Assembly (NCBI GenBank): GCA_003157575.1
Contig: PMKA01000301.1
Span: forward strand, 4,235-16,969
Direction of reading: 5' to 3'
Source of the DNA: Opitutia bacterium
GTDB lineage: Bacteria > Verrucomicrobiota > Verrucomicrobiia > Opitutales > Opitutaceae
Length of the DNA: 12,735 nucleotides
Under the pieces are notes generated by a model. It saw nothing but the letters and a program-made list of their open reading frames with translations, was not told where the DNA came from and made no database searches. The translations under genes were made by a program, and so were the position numbers. Shown here one piece after another: positions 6,563-12,735 of this stretch (its first letter is position 1; every line of letters begins with the position of its first letter).

Positions 6563-7926
6563 GCCGGCGGTATTTTGGAACCGACGGGGTGCGGGGCGAG
6601 TATGGCGGACCTGTCATAAACGCGGCCTTTGCCCGGAGTCTTGGCGCGGCCGCCGGTCGCTGGGTAAAATGCGCGGCTGGAGCGCATTCCTCCGCAGATG
6701 CCCTCCGGGTGTTGATTGGACGGGACACGCGCGAATCCGGACCGGTGTTGGAGGCGGCGCTGGCGGCGGGACTTGCATCCGAAGGCCTCGCACCGTTCAG
6801 CCTCGGGATTGTGCCGACCCCGGCTGTCTCCCTCGCAGTGAGAGCCAGTGGAGCCGCGTTGGGGGTCGTGATCACTGCATCCCACAATCCTGCGACCGAT
6901 AACGGGATCAAGTTTTTGGGACCATCCGGGTGCAAACTCAGCGACGCGGAGGAATCTGCGATCGAGAAGGAGATTCTCCTCGAAGCAGGGCCTGGCGAAG
7001 ATCCGGGTCACAGCGCCCCTGTGCGTGCGATCGCGGGCGCGGCGGCCGAATACACGCGCGCCGTTTCTCTTTTGTTGCCCCGGGAATGCCTCAAGGGCTG
7101 GCGCATCGTTCTGGACACCGCGAATGGGGCGGCCTGCAGCACGAGTCCGGCGGTGCTGCGGGGGCTGGGCGCGGAAGTCATTGGCCTCGGAGCCGAGCCC
7201 GATGGGCGGAACATCAATGACGGCGTCGGCAGCGAACACCCCGGCCGGATGCGCGCAAGGGTCCTTGAAACCGGGGCGCGCCTTGGCATCGCGAACGACG
7301 GCGACGGCGACCGGTGTGTCCTGTGCGATGAGCACGGGGAGATCCTGGATGGCGACGACATCCTGACGATACTCGCGGTCCGCGCCCTTCGCCGCGGGAC
7401 GCTCACAAACAACGTTCTGGTGGTGACCATGCAAAGCAACTCGGGGGTCGATCTGGCCGTGAAGGCGGCTGGGGGACGGGTGCTCCGAACGCCGGTGGGC
7501 GATCGCTATGTGGGCGAGCGCATGCTCGCAGAGGGTGCAGTCCTGGGCGGTGAATCGTCCGGACACGTGATTTGCGCGGAGGTCGCGAGGACGGGCGACG
7601 GCCTTGTGGCCGCGCTCAAGGTCATCGAAGTGATGCTTGCCACGGGCCAGCCGCTTTCGGCGTTGCGCGGAGTTCTCAGGAAGCTGCCGCAGTCCTCGGT
7701 CGCGATCACGATCGGGAAGAAGCGTCCGCTCGAAGACCTCGCCGCGGTGCAGGCGGCGATCCGCGCGATCGAGTCCGAGTTTGGCGGACGAGGGCGGGTT
7801 TTCGTGAGATATTCCGGAACGGAGCCGAAAATCCGGCTGCTTGTGGAGGCCGAGGATCCTGTTCGGGTCCGTTCATGCCTCGCCCGGCTGGAGGCGGCGG
7901 TGCGGGCCGATTTTCCCGCGGTTTGA
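6559..7926 (+). CDS. glmM: Phosphoglucosamine mutase
   Basis: GlmM converts glucosamine 6-phosphate to glucosamine 1-phosphate, leading to UDP-GlcNAc for peptidoglycan and LPS. The 455-residue protein starts RRYFGTDGVRGEYG (3-16). It carries the phosphoserine loop TASHNP (106-111, catalytic Ser108), the Mg2+ loop DGDGDR (247-252, Asp247/249/251), the sugar-specificity loop GGESSGH (330-336) and the phosphate-binding RYSGTEPKIRLL (417-428). These are the four signatures of the alpha-phosphohexomutase family, and GESSGH with the overall start distinguishes GlmM from PMM/PGM. The ATG at 6559 overlaps the trpD TGA; GAGGGAG at 6541-6547 could serve as its ribosome site at a long spacing. The frame is open further upstream inside trpD, but that part is antisense-like and unrelated. 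GlmM is usually activated by phosphorylation of the active serine. Confidence 0.96.
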   Translation: MSRRYFGTDGVRGEYGGPVINAAFARSLGAAAGRWVKCAAGAHSSADALRVLIGRDTRESGPVLEAALAAGLASEGLAPFSLGIVPTPAVSLAVRASGAALGVVITASHNPATDNGIKFLGPSGCKLSDAEESAIEKEILLEAGPGEDPGHSAPVRAIAGAAAEYTRAVSLLLPRECLKGWRIVLDTANGAACSTSPAVLRGLGAEVIGLGAEPDGRNINDGVGSEHPGRMRARVLETGARLGIANDGDGDRCVLCDEHGEILDGDDILTILAVRALRRGTLTNNVLVVTMQSNSGVDLAVKAAGGRVLRTPVGDRYVGERMLAEGAVLGGESSGHVICAEVARTGDGLVAALKVIEVMLATGQPLSALRGVLRKLPQSSVAITIGKKRPLEDLAAVQAAIRAIESEFGGRGRVFVRYSGTEPKIRLLVEAEDPVRVRSCLARLEAAVRADFPAV

Positions 7927-7934
7927 GGAAAATC

Positions 7935-7978
7935 CGCAGTGTGGAGATGAAATCCGGCGCGCTGTCATGCGCACTGCG
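7935..7978. terminator. Hairpin between converging glmM and the 8004-8357 gene
   Basis: CGCAGTG (7935-7941) pairs with CACTGCG (7972-7978), extendable by a U-G and a G-C pair, around a 26-nt loop that has further GCGC pairing. It starts 8 nt after the glmM stop and lies between two genes that face each other, a usual place for a bidirectional terminator. No U-tract follows on either strand, so the call is weak. Confidence 0.3.
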
Positions 7979-8003
7979 AACCGGGACGAAGTCCGACAGC
8001 CTC

Positions 8004-8357
8004 CTACCTGTTCCCGATGCGTCCCGCCCACGGTTCGGTGGCGTCCATCGCGGCGCCGACTGGGAACATCTCGCGGTGTTCCGAAGCGCGGCTGATTTCG
8101 ACGCGACGGGCCGACCAGGCGTCGTAGAAGGCGTCCATCCAGCCGAGATGCTGCAGATCCTGGGGCGGATAAGGATTGTCGTTCGCCCGCAGGAGGCGGG
8201 CGGCCGCGCAGCCCGCTCCGTAGCCCTCGCGATAGGACGGACTCGCGTACAGTCTGGCGGAAAGTCGCTGGTTTTTGGGCATGAGAGGTACGGGTGTCGC
8301 TCCGGCCCTTCCTCGTTTCCGGACAATCTCGAATGACCGGGCTCCGTTGACAGGCAT
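8004..8357 (-). CDS. Small hypothetical protein with an RMF-like segment
   Basis: I do not recognise this 117-residue protein with confidence. It fills the otherwise empty gap between glmM and the MFS gene. Its composition (Tyr, Trp, Asn, Asp, Met) and GC-rich third positions look like real coding, unlike overlapping Arg/Pro-rich frames. The middle part, YREGYGAGCAAARLL followed by NPYPPQDLQHLGWMDAFYDAW, has the pattern Gly-Tyr-x-Ala-Gly ... Asn-Pro-Tyr ... Trp-x-x-(G/A)-(F/W) found in ribosome modulation factor and related short proteins. That resemblance is by eye only. The tail after it is not conserved-looking. There is no signal peptide or membrane segment, so it is probably cytoplasmic. 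I prefer the ATG at 8357 because GGAAGAG lies 10 nt before it; ATG at 8384 and 8282 are alternatives. It is divergent from the MFS gene. Confidence 0.6.
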   Translation of the reverse strand: MPVNGARSFEIVRKRGRAGATPVPLMPKNQRLSARLYASPSYREGYGAGCAAARLLRANDNPYPPQDLQHLGWMDAFYDAWSARRVEISRASEHREMFPVGAAMDATEPWAGRIGNR

Positions 8358-8395
8358 CGGCACGCGCTCTTCCCACTTGAGCATCGTCCGCGGAC

Positions 8396-8401
8396 TTGAC
8401 A
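8396..8401 (+). promoter_or_regulatory. Candidate -35 box for the MFS gene
   Basis: A perfect TTGACA starts 40 bp before the MFS ATG. At 17-bp spacing the -10 position reads GCATCG, a poor match, so only the -35 is convincing. If used, transcription would start within about 5-10 nt of the ATG, giving almost no leader, consistent with the missing ribosome site. Confidence 0.3.
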
Positions 8402-8435
8402 AGCAACGGGCGCACCCCGCATCGGTGTATGTTCA

Positions 8436-9620
8436 ATGGCCGTCGCACTCCAAAATCCCCCGTCATCCCGCGTCTACTGGACGGCTCTGATCGGGTTGCT
8501 GTTCGACTACTACGACCTGTACCTGTTCATCTACCTCGAAAAGGCGCTGGCGGGGGAGTTCGTGCTCTCGCAGACGGCGGGCAACTGGCTTCAGTTCGTC
8601 GGCCTTGCGGGAGTGGGCGTCGGAGCCCTTGGCTTTGGCTGGCTCGCCGACCGCTGGGGGCGGGGCCGGGTGATGCTGATCGTCTTTGGCGTCTATGGCC
8701 TTGGGATAGGCGGCCTGAGCCTTGCGTGGAGTTTCACAAGCCTCGCCGGATTCCGCCTGCTGGCGTCGCTGGCACTTGGCGCCGAATGGGGAATAAGCCA
8801 TACATTCATGGCCGAGCGCGTCGATAGGCCGACCCGGTATCGATACGCGGCCCTGCTGCAGTTCGCCATCCTCGGGGGGCTGCTGGCGGCGCTGGCAAAG
8901 ATCTACCTGCTTCCCCATTGGGGCTGGCGGTTGTTGTTCGCGGCGTCGGTCGCGCCCGTCGCGCTGCTGTCGCTCATCCGCTGGCGGATGCTGGCGGATT
9001 GCGGACCGGAAACCGGAAGACCGCCGGGGGGCGGAACAACGCCCGGGTTTGCAGCTGTTCCGCCAGGCTTCCTGGCGTCGATCTCGCTGCGGCGGGACGC
9101 AGCGCCGTTTGCGGTGTGTTTCGCGATCGCGAGCGTCACGATCGCCAGCGGAACGATCAATGTGTTCTTTGCGAAGGATCTGCCCCAGGGCATCGTCTAC
9201 ACGATCTTTTTCTGGATCAACGTTGTGCCGGGAATGCTGGCGGGCGCATGGATCGTGCGGCGCGCCGGCGTGGGGCGGGCGCTGACGGGCTACGCCGTCG
9301 CCCTGATTGCGCTCTCCGCGTGGGCGTGGTTCAGCGAGTGGCCCCTGCGGACGCTCGCGTTCGCGCTGGTCCTTCCACTGTTGAACGGCATTCCGTTCGG
9401 CCTCATGGGGGCGTTCTTCAACGAGGTTTTTGGCGGGTATCGGACGATGCTCTCGGGGTCGGCCTTCAACCTGGGCCGGATTGCCGCGGGATTCTCCCCG
9501 TTTGTGCTCGCACTGCTCGGACTGCACGAACACGGCCGCTATTTCCTGTTCAGCGCGGCGATGGGCGCCGTCGTCCTGGTCCTTGGCGCCGCGGCGCGGC
9601 GCCTGCCGGTCAGGCTCTGA
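8436..9620 (+). CDS. MFS transporter
   Basis: A 394-residue integral membrane protein with about 12 predicted transmembrane segments. Segment 1 is at about 14-34 and carries Asp24, Tyr25, Tyr26 and Asp27. The loop between segments 2 and 3 has the MFS motif A, GWLADRWGRGR (68-78). GAEWG (115-119) with Glu127 in segment 4 resembles the metabolite/sugar:proton symporter branch. A hydrophilic central loop with a Gly/Pro-rich stretch (about 188-215) separates the two halves. Substrate is not deducible; organic acid or sugar uptake would fit the branch, efflux is not excluded. The ATG at 8436 has no Shine-Dalgarno. The 3' end runs 11 bp into the convergent permease gene. Confidence 0.88.
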   Translation: MAVALQNPPSSRVYWTALIGLLFDYYDLYLFIYLEKALAGEFVLSQTAGNWLQFVGLAGVGVGALGFGWLADRWGRGRVMLIVFGVYGLGIGGLSLAWSFTSLAGFRLLASLALGAEWGISHTFMAERVDRPTRYRYAALLQFAILGGLLAALAKIYLLPHWGWRLLFAASVAPVALLSLIRWRMLADCGPETGRPPGGGTTPGFAAVPPGFLASISLRRDAAPFAVCFAIASVTIASGTINVFFAKDLPQGIVYTIFFWINVVPGMLAGAWIVRRAGVGRALTGYAVALIALSAWAWFSEWPLRTLAFALVLPLLNGIPFGLMGAFFNEVFGGYRTMLSGSAFNLGRIAAGFSPFVLALLGLHEHGRYFLFSAAMGAVVLVLGAAARRLPVRL

Positions 9621-11304
9621 AGACTCCGCTGAGTTTCCGGCCGAGGAGGACGGCCGCCCCGGCGATGACGATGCCGAGAAAGACCATGGCCCAGACACCG
9701 AGCGCCGAGGCGAGGAACCGGCCGTCGCCGAGCAGCTGGAACAGTTCGAAGATCGCCTTGGTGACCGGATAGAAGGCCCGTTTTTGCGCAAGCACGAGCG
9801 AGTCGGAGACCTCGAGCATCGCAAAGGCGAACGCGAGCAGTCCGCCCGCGATCAGGTTGGCCATGATCAACGGCAGCGTGATCCGGATCGTCGTCCTGAA
9901 CGGCGGACACCCGAGGCTTGCCGCAGCCTCCTCCAGTGTCACGCTGGTCTGCTGGAATCCCGCGGCGGCCGACCGCACCATGTAGGGCAGGCGGCGGATC
10001 GAATAGGCGATGACGAGCAGAAGGGTCGGATTCTCGACTGGATTCAGAAAGGAGAACAGGCGGCCGTTCTGGCTCATCGCGAGGTAACCGAACGCGAGGA
10101 CGAGACCCGGCACTGCGAGCGGCAGCATCACGAGGAAGTCCAGGATCGCGCGGCCGGCGACGCGGGTGCGCACGATCACGTGGGCGATTGCGATCCCCAG
10201 CACGACGTCGACGACGGTGGAAAGACAGGAATACTTGAGGCTGCTCGCGATGGCGGGAACCGTGAGATCGTGTCCCAGCGCCAGGCGAAAATTGTCCAGT
10301 GTGAACCGTGCCGGCAGCACCGTGGCGTGCCAGGCGCTGGAAAACGCAACCAGCACGACGCCGAGATGCGGCAGCAGCGCGATCGACACGATCACGGCGA
10401 AGAACATCGTGCAGGCCCAGGCCCGCAGCGGATTGAGCGTTTTTGGGCCGGCCGTCCCGGCCGGCCGGGACGCCATCGCCTGGCTCTCGCGTCCGAACAG
10501 CCCCTTGCCCACGGCATAGAGCGCCACGGAACTCGCGAGCATGATGAAGACGAGGGCGTAAGGGAACGGATTGCTGCCGAGATCCTTCAATCCCTGGTAG
10601 ACCTGCATCGATGTGACCTGGGTGTAGTCGAAGATGAGCGGCACGCCGAGCTCGGTGAACGTCCATATGAAGACGATAGTCGAACCGGCGAAGAGCCCGG
10701 GTCTGATCAGGGGCAGGGTGATCCGCCTGAAACGGCGCAGGCCCGTGCAGCCGAGACCGGCCGCAGCCTCCTCCATCGCCGGATCGACGCACGCCAGCGA
10801 GGCGGCGGCGTTGAGGTAGATGAGGGGAAACAGGCTCAGCGCCTCCACGATGGCGACGCCCCAGAACGGGCTCGCGGCAAACCAGTCGAACGTCCATCCG
10901 GCCGGGCGGACGCCGGTCGCGATGAGCAGTGCGTTGACCGCGCCGTATTGCCCAAAAATCTGTTTGATGCCGATCGCGCCGACGAAGGGCGGCAGGATCA
11001 TGGGCACAAGCACCAGCACCGTGAGCGCCGCCTTCCCCGGAAAACGGAAGCGGTCGGCCACGACCGCAAGCGGCAACGCGATCAGCAGGGAGAGGAGCGT
11101 CGCGGCCGCCGCCAGCAGGAAGGAGTTTCTGAGGCCCCCGAGATAGAGCGGATTCCGGAGCAGCGCCCCGAGGAAACCGAAGGTGAACCGCCCGTCCGCG
11201 TCCAGGAACCCGCCCTTGAGTATCTGGCACACCGGCCAAAGGAAGAACGCGGCGAAAAAAAGCGTTGTGACAGCCAGCACGATCCGGACGGACGATCTCG
11301 ACAT
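9610..11304 (-). CDS. Fused two-domain ABC permease, FbpB type
   Basis: A 564-residue inner-membrane protein made of two permease domains of the binding-protein-dependent type, each with about six membrane segments. Each half has an EAA loop that docks the ATPase: EEAAAGLGCTGLRRFRRITLP (178-198) and EEAAASLGCPPFRTTIRITLP (458-478), written here as motif EEAAA-x-LG-C-x8-ITLP. Fusion of two such domains at this length is typical of FbpB/AfuB ferric-iron permeases; related fused permeases carry thiamine or phosphonates, so the substrate is open. The start ATG at 11304 fits a short basic N-terminus followed at once by segment 1; no ribosome site is seen. It lies 109 bp after mntR on the same strand. 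No ATPase gene is in the window; a compatible binding-protein gene is at the left edge. Its stop lies inside the 3' end of the MFS gene. Confidence 0.9.
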   Translation of the reverse strand: MSRSSVRIVLAVTTLFFAAFFLWPVCQILKGGFLDADGRFTFGFLGALLRNPLYLGGLRNSFLLAAAATLLSLLIALPLAVVADRFRFPGKAALTVLVLVPMILPPFVGAIGIKQIFGQYGAVNALLIATGVRPAGWTFDWFAASPFWGVAIVEALSLFPLIYLNAAASLACVDPAMEEAAAGLGCTGLRRFRRITLPLIRPGLFAGSTIVFIWTFTELGVPLIFDYTQVTSMQVYQGLKDLGSNPFPYALVFIMLASSVALYAVGKGLFGRESQAMASRPAGTAGPKTLNPLRAWACTMFFAVIVSIALLPHLGVVLVAFSSAWHATVLPARFTLDNFRLALGHDLTVPAIASSLKYSCLSTVVDVVLGIAIAHVIVRTRVAGRAILDFLVMLPLAVPGLVLAFGYLAMSQNGRLFSFLNPVENPTLLLVIAYSIRRLPYMVRSAAAGFQQTSVTLEEAAASLGCPPFRTTIRITLPLIMANLIAGGLLAFAFAMLEVSDSLVLAQKRAFYPVTKAIFELFQLLGDGRFLASALGVWAMVFLGIVIAGAAVLLGRKLSGVFRA

Positions 11305-11413
11305 TGCGCCCGAGTGTGCCCGCCCCGGGAACGGGGAGACAAGTCCGAATTGGGCGCTTCGCCGGCGGTGGGGGGCCGACTTTGTCCCGGCGTTCCCGGC
11401 GGGCGCCGCGATT

Positions 11414-11866
11414 TCAACGGGAGGGGACGGCCCCGCCGCGTTTCCGCTTCAGGTGGTGCAGAAACGCGCGGAGGGTCTCCCGGCTGACGTGGTGTTCCAT
11501 CCCCTCGGCGTCCGCACGGGCGACAGCCTCGGGCACGCCCAGCGAGCGGAGGAATCCGGCGACGATGTCGTGGCGACGCCGGGATTCCCTCGACACCTTC
11601 AGCCCGGCCCTTGTGAGGAAGATCGAACGGTACGGCCGTGCGGTGACGAGCCCGGCGCGCCGGAGCCGGCGGATCGTGCGGTTGACGGTGACGTGGGTGA
11701 CGCCGAGGCGGCGCGCAAGCTCCGTGACCCGCGCCTCGCCCGTGGAGGCGATCAGCTCGGCGATCATCTCCGCATAGTCCTGGGCGGTCTCCTGGGCATG
11801 CTCCTCGCGGGTGCGCTGGAGGCTGGTCCGCGGGGCGGGCGGTCTTTTTTTGGCGGGGGGCGGCAC
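11414..11866 (-). CDS. mntR: Manganese-responsive repressor MntR (DtxR family)
   Basis: MntR senses Mn2+ and represses manganese uptake genes. With the GTG start at 11866 the protein has 150 residues, close to E. coli MntR (about 155). A winged helix-turn-helix spans about 43-85 (GEARVTELARRLGVTHVTVN, then RRAGLVTARPYRSIFLT). All six metal ligands known from B. subtilis MntR are present with identical spacing: Asp30, Glu33, His99, Glu121, Glu124 and His125 (motifs DYAE, RRRH and DAEGMEHH). There is no SH3-like third domain, as expected for MntR. No ATG is available before the conserved region; TTG at 11914 or 11956 would add a Pro-rich tail, the latter covering the operator. It is divergent from mntH and upstream of the ABC permease. 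Confidence 0.93.
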   Translation of the reverse strand: MPPPAKKRPPAPRTSLQRTREEHAQETAQDYAEMIAELIASTGEARVTELARRLGVTHVTVNRTIRRLRRAGLVTARPYRSIFLTRAGLKVSRESRRRHDIVAGFLRSLGVPEAVARADAEGMEHHVSRETLRAFLHHLKRKRGGAVPSR

Positions 11867-11907
11867 GGGTGGGGGCCGGGCGAACCAGGCGGGGAGGGGG
11901 AAGCCTG

Positions 11908-11936
11908 TTGACAACGCCGGCGCCCGTATGTAGCCA
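11908..11936 (+). promoter_or_regulatory. Candidate mntH promoter
   Basis: A perfect -35 TTGACA (11908-11913) is followed after 17 bp by TAGCCA (11931-11936), a weak -10 that lies inside the MntR-type palindrome. A start near 11943 is implied. Binding of MntR would block the -10, the expected arrangement for repression. Confidence 0.45.
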
Positions 11937-11944
11937 AGGCTACA
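11929..11944. promoter_or_regulatory. MntR operator (Mn box) between mntR and mntH
   Basis: TGTAGCC-AA-GGCTACA is a perfect inverted repeat of 7-bp arms around a 2-bp centre. Its inner part is TAGC-N4-GCTA, the same core as the E. coli MntR box. It lies between mntR and mntH, over the expected -10 of mntH. Gene context, symmetry and core agree, so this is the best-supported regulatory site in the window. Confidence 0.8.
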
Positions 11945-11946
11945 AC

Positions 11947-12735
11947 TTGGAGACAAGGCAAAATGATCCGACGAACGGTGCGCCGCCTGCGCCGGCCGCG
12001 GGCGGGGACGCCGGCGGATCCCTCTCGCTGGAGGGCATGCACGGCACCGTGGTGGTGCCGGCCGGGGATGCCGGGTTCTGGCGGAACTGGCGCGCCTTTG
12101 TCGGGCCTGCCATCCTTATCAGCGTGGGCTACATGGACCCGGGAAACTGGGGCACCGACCTGCAGGGCGGCGCCCAGTTCAAATACGGGCTGCTCTGGGT
12201 CGTGGCCCTCGCCAGCCTGATGGCGATCTTCCTGCAGGTGATCGCATCCCGGCTGGGCGTGGCCACCGGAAAGGACCTCGCCCAGTGCTGCCGCGACTGG
12301 TATCCGCGCTGGACGCGCTGGCCCAACTGGCTCTCGATGGAGATTGCGATCGGGATGACCGACCTCGCCGAATCGCTCGGCAGCGCCGTTGCCCTGAACA
12401 TGTTGTTTGGCATCCCGATGCAGTGGGCGATCATCATCACGGCGTTCGACGTCCTGCTGCTGCTGGGCCTGCAGGGCCTTGGCATGCGCCTGATCGAGGC
12501 GCTGGTCGCCGTGTTTGTGCTGACGATCGGCGTGTGTTACGGGGTGGAGATCTTCGGGCTGGCGCAAACCCGGCCCGACTTTCTGGAGATGGGCCGGGCG
12601 ATGGTGCGGCCCGATTTCGCGCAAACAGGAATGCTCGTTGTTGCGATAGGAATTGTCGGGGCGACGGTCATGCCCCACAACCTCTATCTCCACACGGCCC
12701 TGGTTCAGACGCGCCAGCTGCAGCGCGACGAGCCG
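11947..12735 (+). CDS. mntH: Nramp-family Mn2+/Fe2+ transporter MntH, 5' part
   Basis: Proton-coupled divalent metal importer of the inner membrane, cut by the right edge (263 residues visible). Numbered from the ATG at 12037, the metal-binding signature of segment 1 is DPGN at 34-37 (GYMDPGNWGTDLQGG) and that of segment 6 is AT-V-MPH at 209-214 (Met212), the ligands known for Nramp proteins. Intervening segments also fit, with GKDLAQCCRDWYP and MTDLAESLGSAVALN typical of the family. The start is uncertain. SLSLEGMHGTVVVP around 12037 corresponds to the conserved 'SL-x-x-VH-x-(T/S)-V' near the N-terminus of close relatives, so translation probably begins upstream; the only upstream in-frame starts are TTG 11947 and TTG 11908 (inside the -35). 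The well-placed ATG at 11963 is in another frame. ATG 12037 is the conservative alternative. Divergent mntR and the Mn box indicate repression by MntR with manganese. Confidence 0.9.
   Translation, partial: METRQNDPTNGAPPAPAAGGDAGGSLSLEGMHGTVVVPAGDAGFWRNWRAFVGPAILISVGYMDPGNWGTDLQGGAQFKYGLLWVVALASLMAIFLQVIASRLGVATGKDLAQCCRDWYPRWTRWPNWLSMEIAIGMTDLAESLGSAVALNMLFGIPMQWAIIITAFDVLLLLGLQGLGMRLIEALVAVFVLTIGVCYGVEIFGLAQTRPDFLEMGRAMVRPDFAQTGMLVVAIGIVGATVMPHNLYLHTALVQTRQLQRDEP

Noticed and set aside
8463..9824. 453-residue minus-strand frame opposite the MFS gene
   Set aside because: Highly charged, Arg/Gln-rich low-complexity translation; the MFS membrane protein is clearly the real gene.
9430..11487. 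685-residue plus-strand frame opposite the permease
   Set aside because: Composition is Arg/Glu/Gly/Asp-rich without any family pattern, while the opposite strand encodes a clear two-domain permease. It is a GC-bias shadow.
11845..11851. T7 run as a terminator tail
   Set aside because: It lies inside mntR coding sequence and the preceding plus-strand sequence has no ordered GC stem adjoining it.
11867..11956. Longer MntR from TTG at 11956
   Set aside because: It would place the operator and mntH promoter inside coding sequence and adds a non-conserved tail; GTG 11866 gives the normal length.
11963..12220. 85-residue frame from the well-placed ATG at 11963
   Set aside because: The translation is Arg/Trp/Ser-rich nonsense in a frame shifted from mntH; kept only as evidence for the start conflict.
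1..12735. Mobile element, CRISPR array, phage or toxin-antitoxin system
   Set aside because: No transposase or integrase motifs, terminal repeats, spaced direct repeats or small paired genes were seen on either strand.

Overview
The window is GC-rich, densely coded chromosomal DNA from a Gram-negative bacterium. Outer-membrane assembly genes (bamD-like, lptE-like), a cysteine-free ribosomal protein L32, rpmF-plsX linkage and several gene starts without a Shine-Dalgarno sequence would fit a Verrucomicrobiota member such as the Opitutales. That placement is an inference from gene content and remembered family resemblance, not from a search. I see no rRNA, tRNA, CRISPR array, transposase, phage gene or integration site.

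Layout. 1-1129 (+): the 3' part of a solute-binding protein gene of an ABC importer, then a GNAT acetyltransferase. 1167-5259 (-): a five-gene block read right to left, rpmF (L32), plsX (phospholipid synthesis), a bamD-like TPR protein (outer-membrane protein assembly), lptE (LPS export) and rpe (pentose phosphate). This is a translation/envelope cluster, with one clear gap of 298 bp between plsX and bamD. 5260-5515 is the divergent control region between rpmF and trpD, with direct repeats and a perfect palindrome. 5516-7926 (+): trpD and glmM, overlapping by an ATGA junction. 8004-8357 (-): a small unrecognised protein, faintly reminiscent of ribosome modulation factor. 8436-9620 (+): an MFS transporter whose 3' end overlaps the convergent 3' end of the next gene. 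9610-11304 (-): a fused two-domain FbpB-type ABC permease. 11414-11866 (-): mntR. 11947 to the right edge (+): mntH (Nramp), truncated by the window.

How it works together. The right end is a metal-homeostasis module. MntR and MntH are divergent, and a 16-bp palindrome with the core TAGC-N4-GCTA lies between them over the expected mntH promoter. A binding-protein-dependent permease follows mntR on the same strand, so it may share its transcript. No ATPase gene for this permease is present; a binding-protein gene of a compatible family sits at the opposite edge. The centre is housekeeping: glmM makes the precursor for UDP-GlcNAc (peptidoglycan and LPS), which fits thematically with the neighbouring plsX, bamD and lptE genes.

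I did not find a convincing previously undescribed system. The points most worth a second look are the separated ABC importer parts beside mntR, the conflicting mntH start signals, the small protein at 8004-8357, and the repeat/palindrome element between rpmF and trpD.
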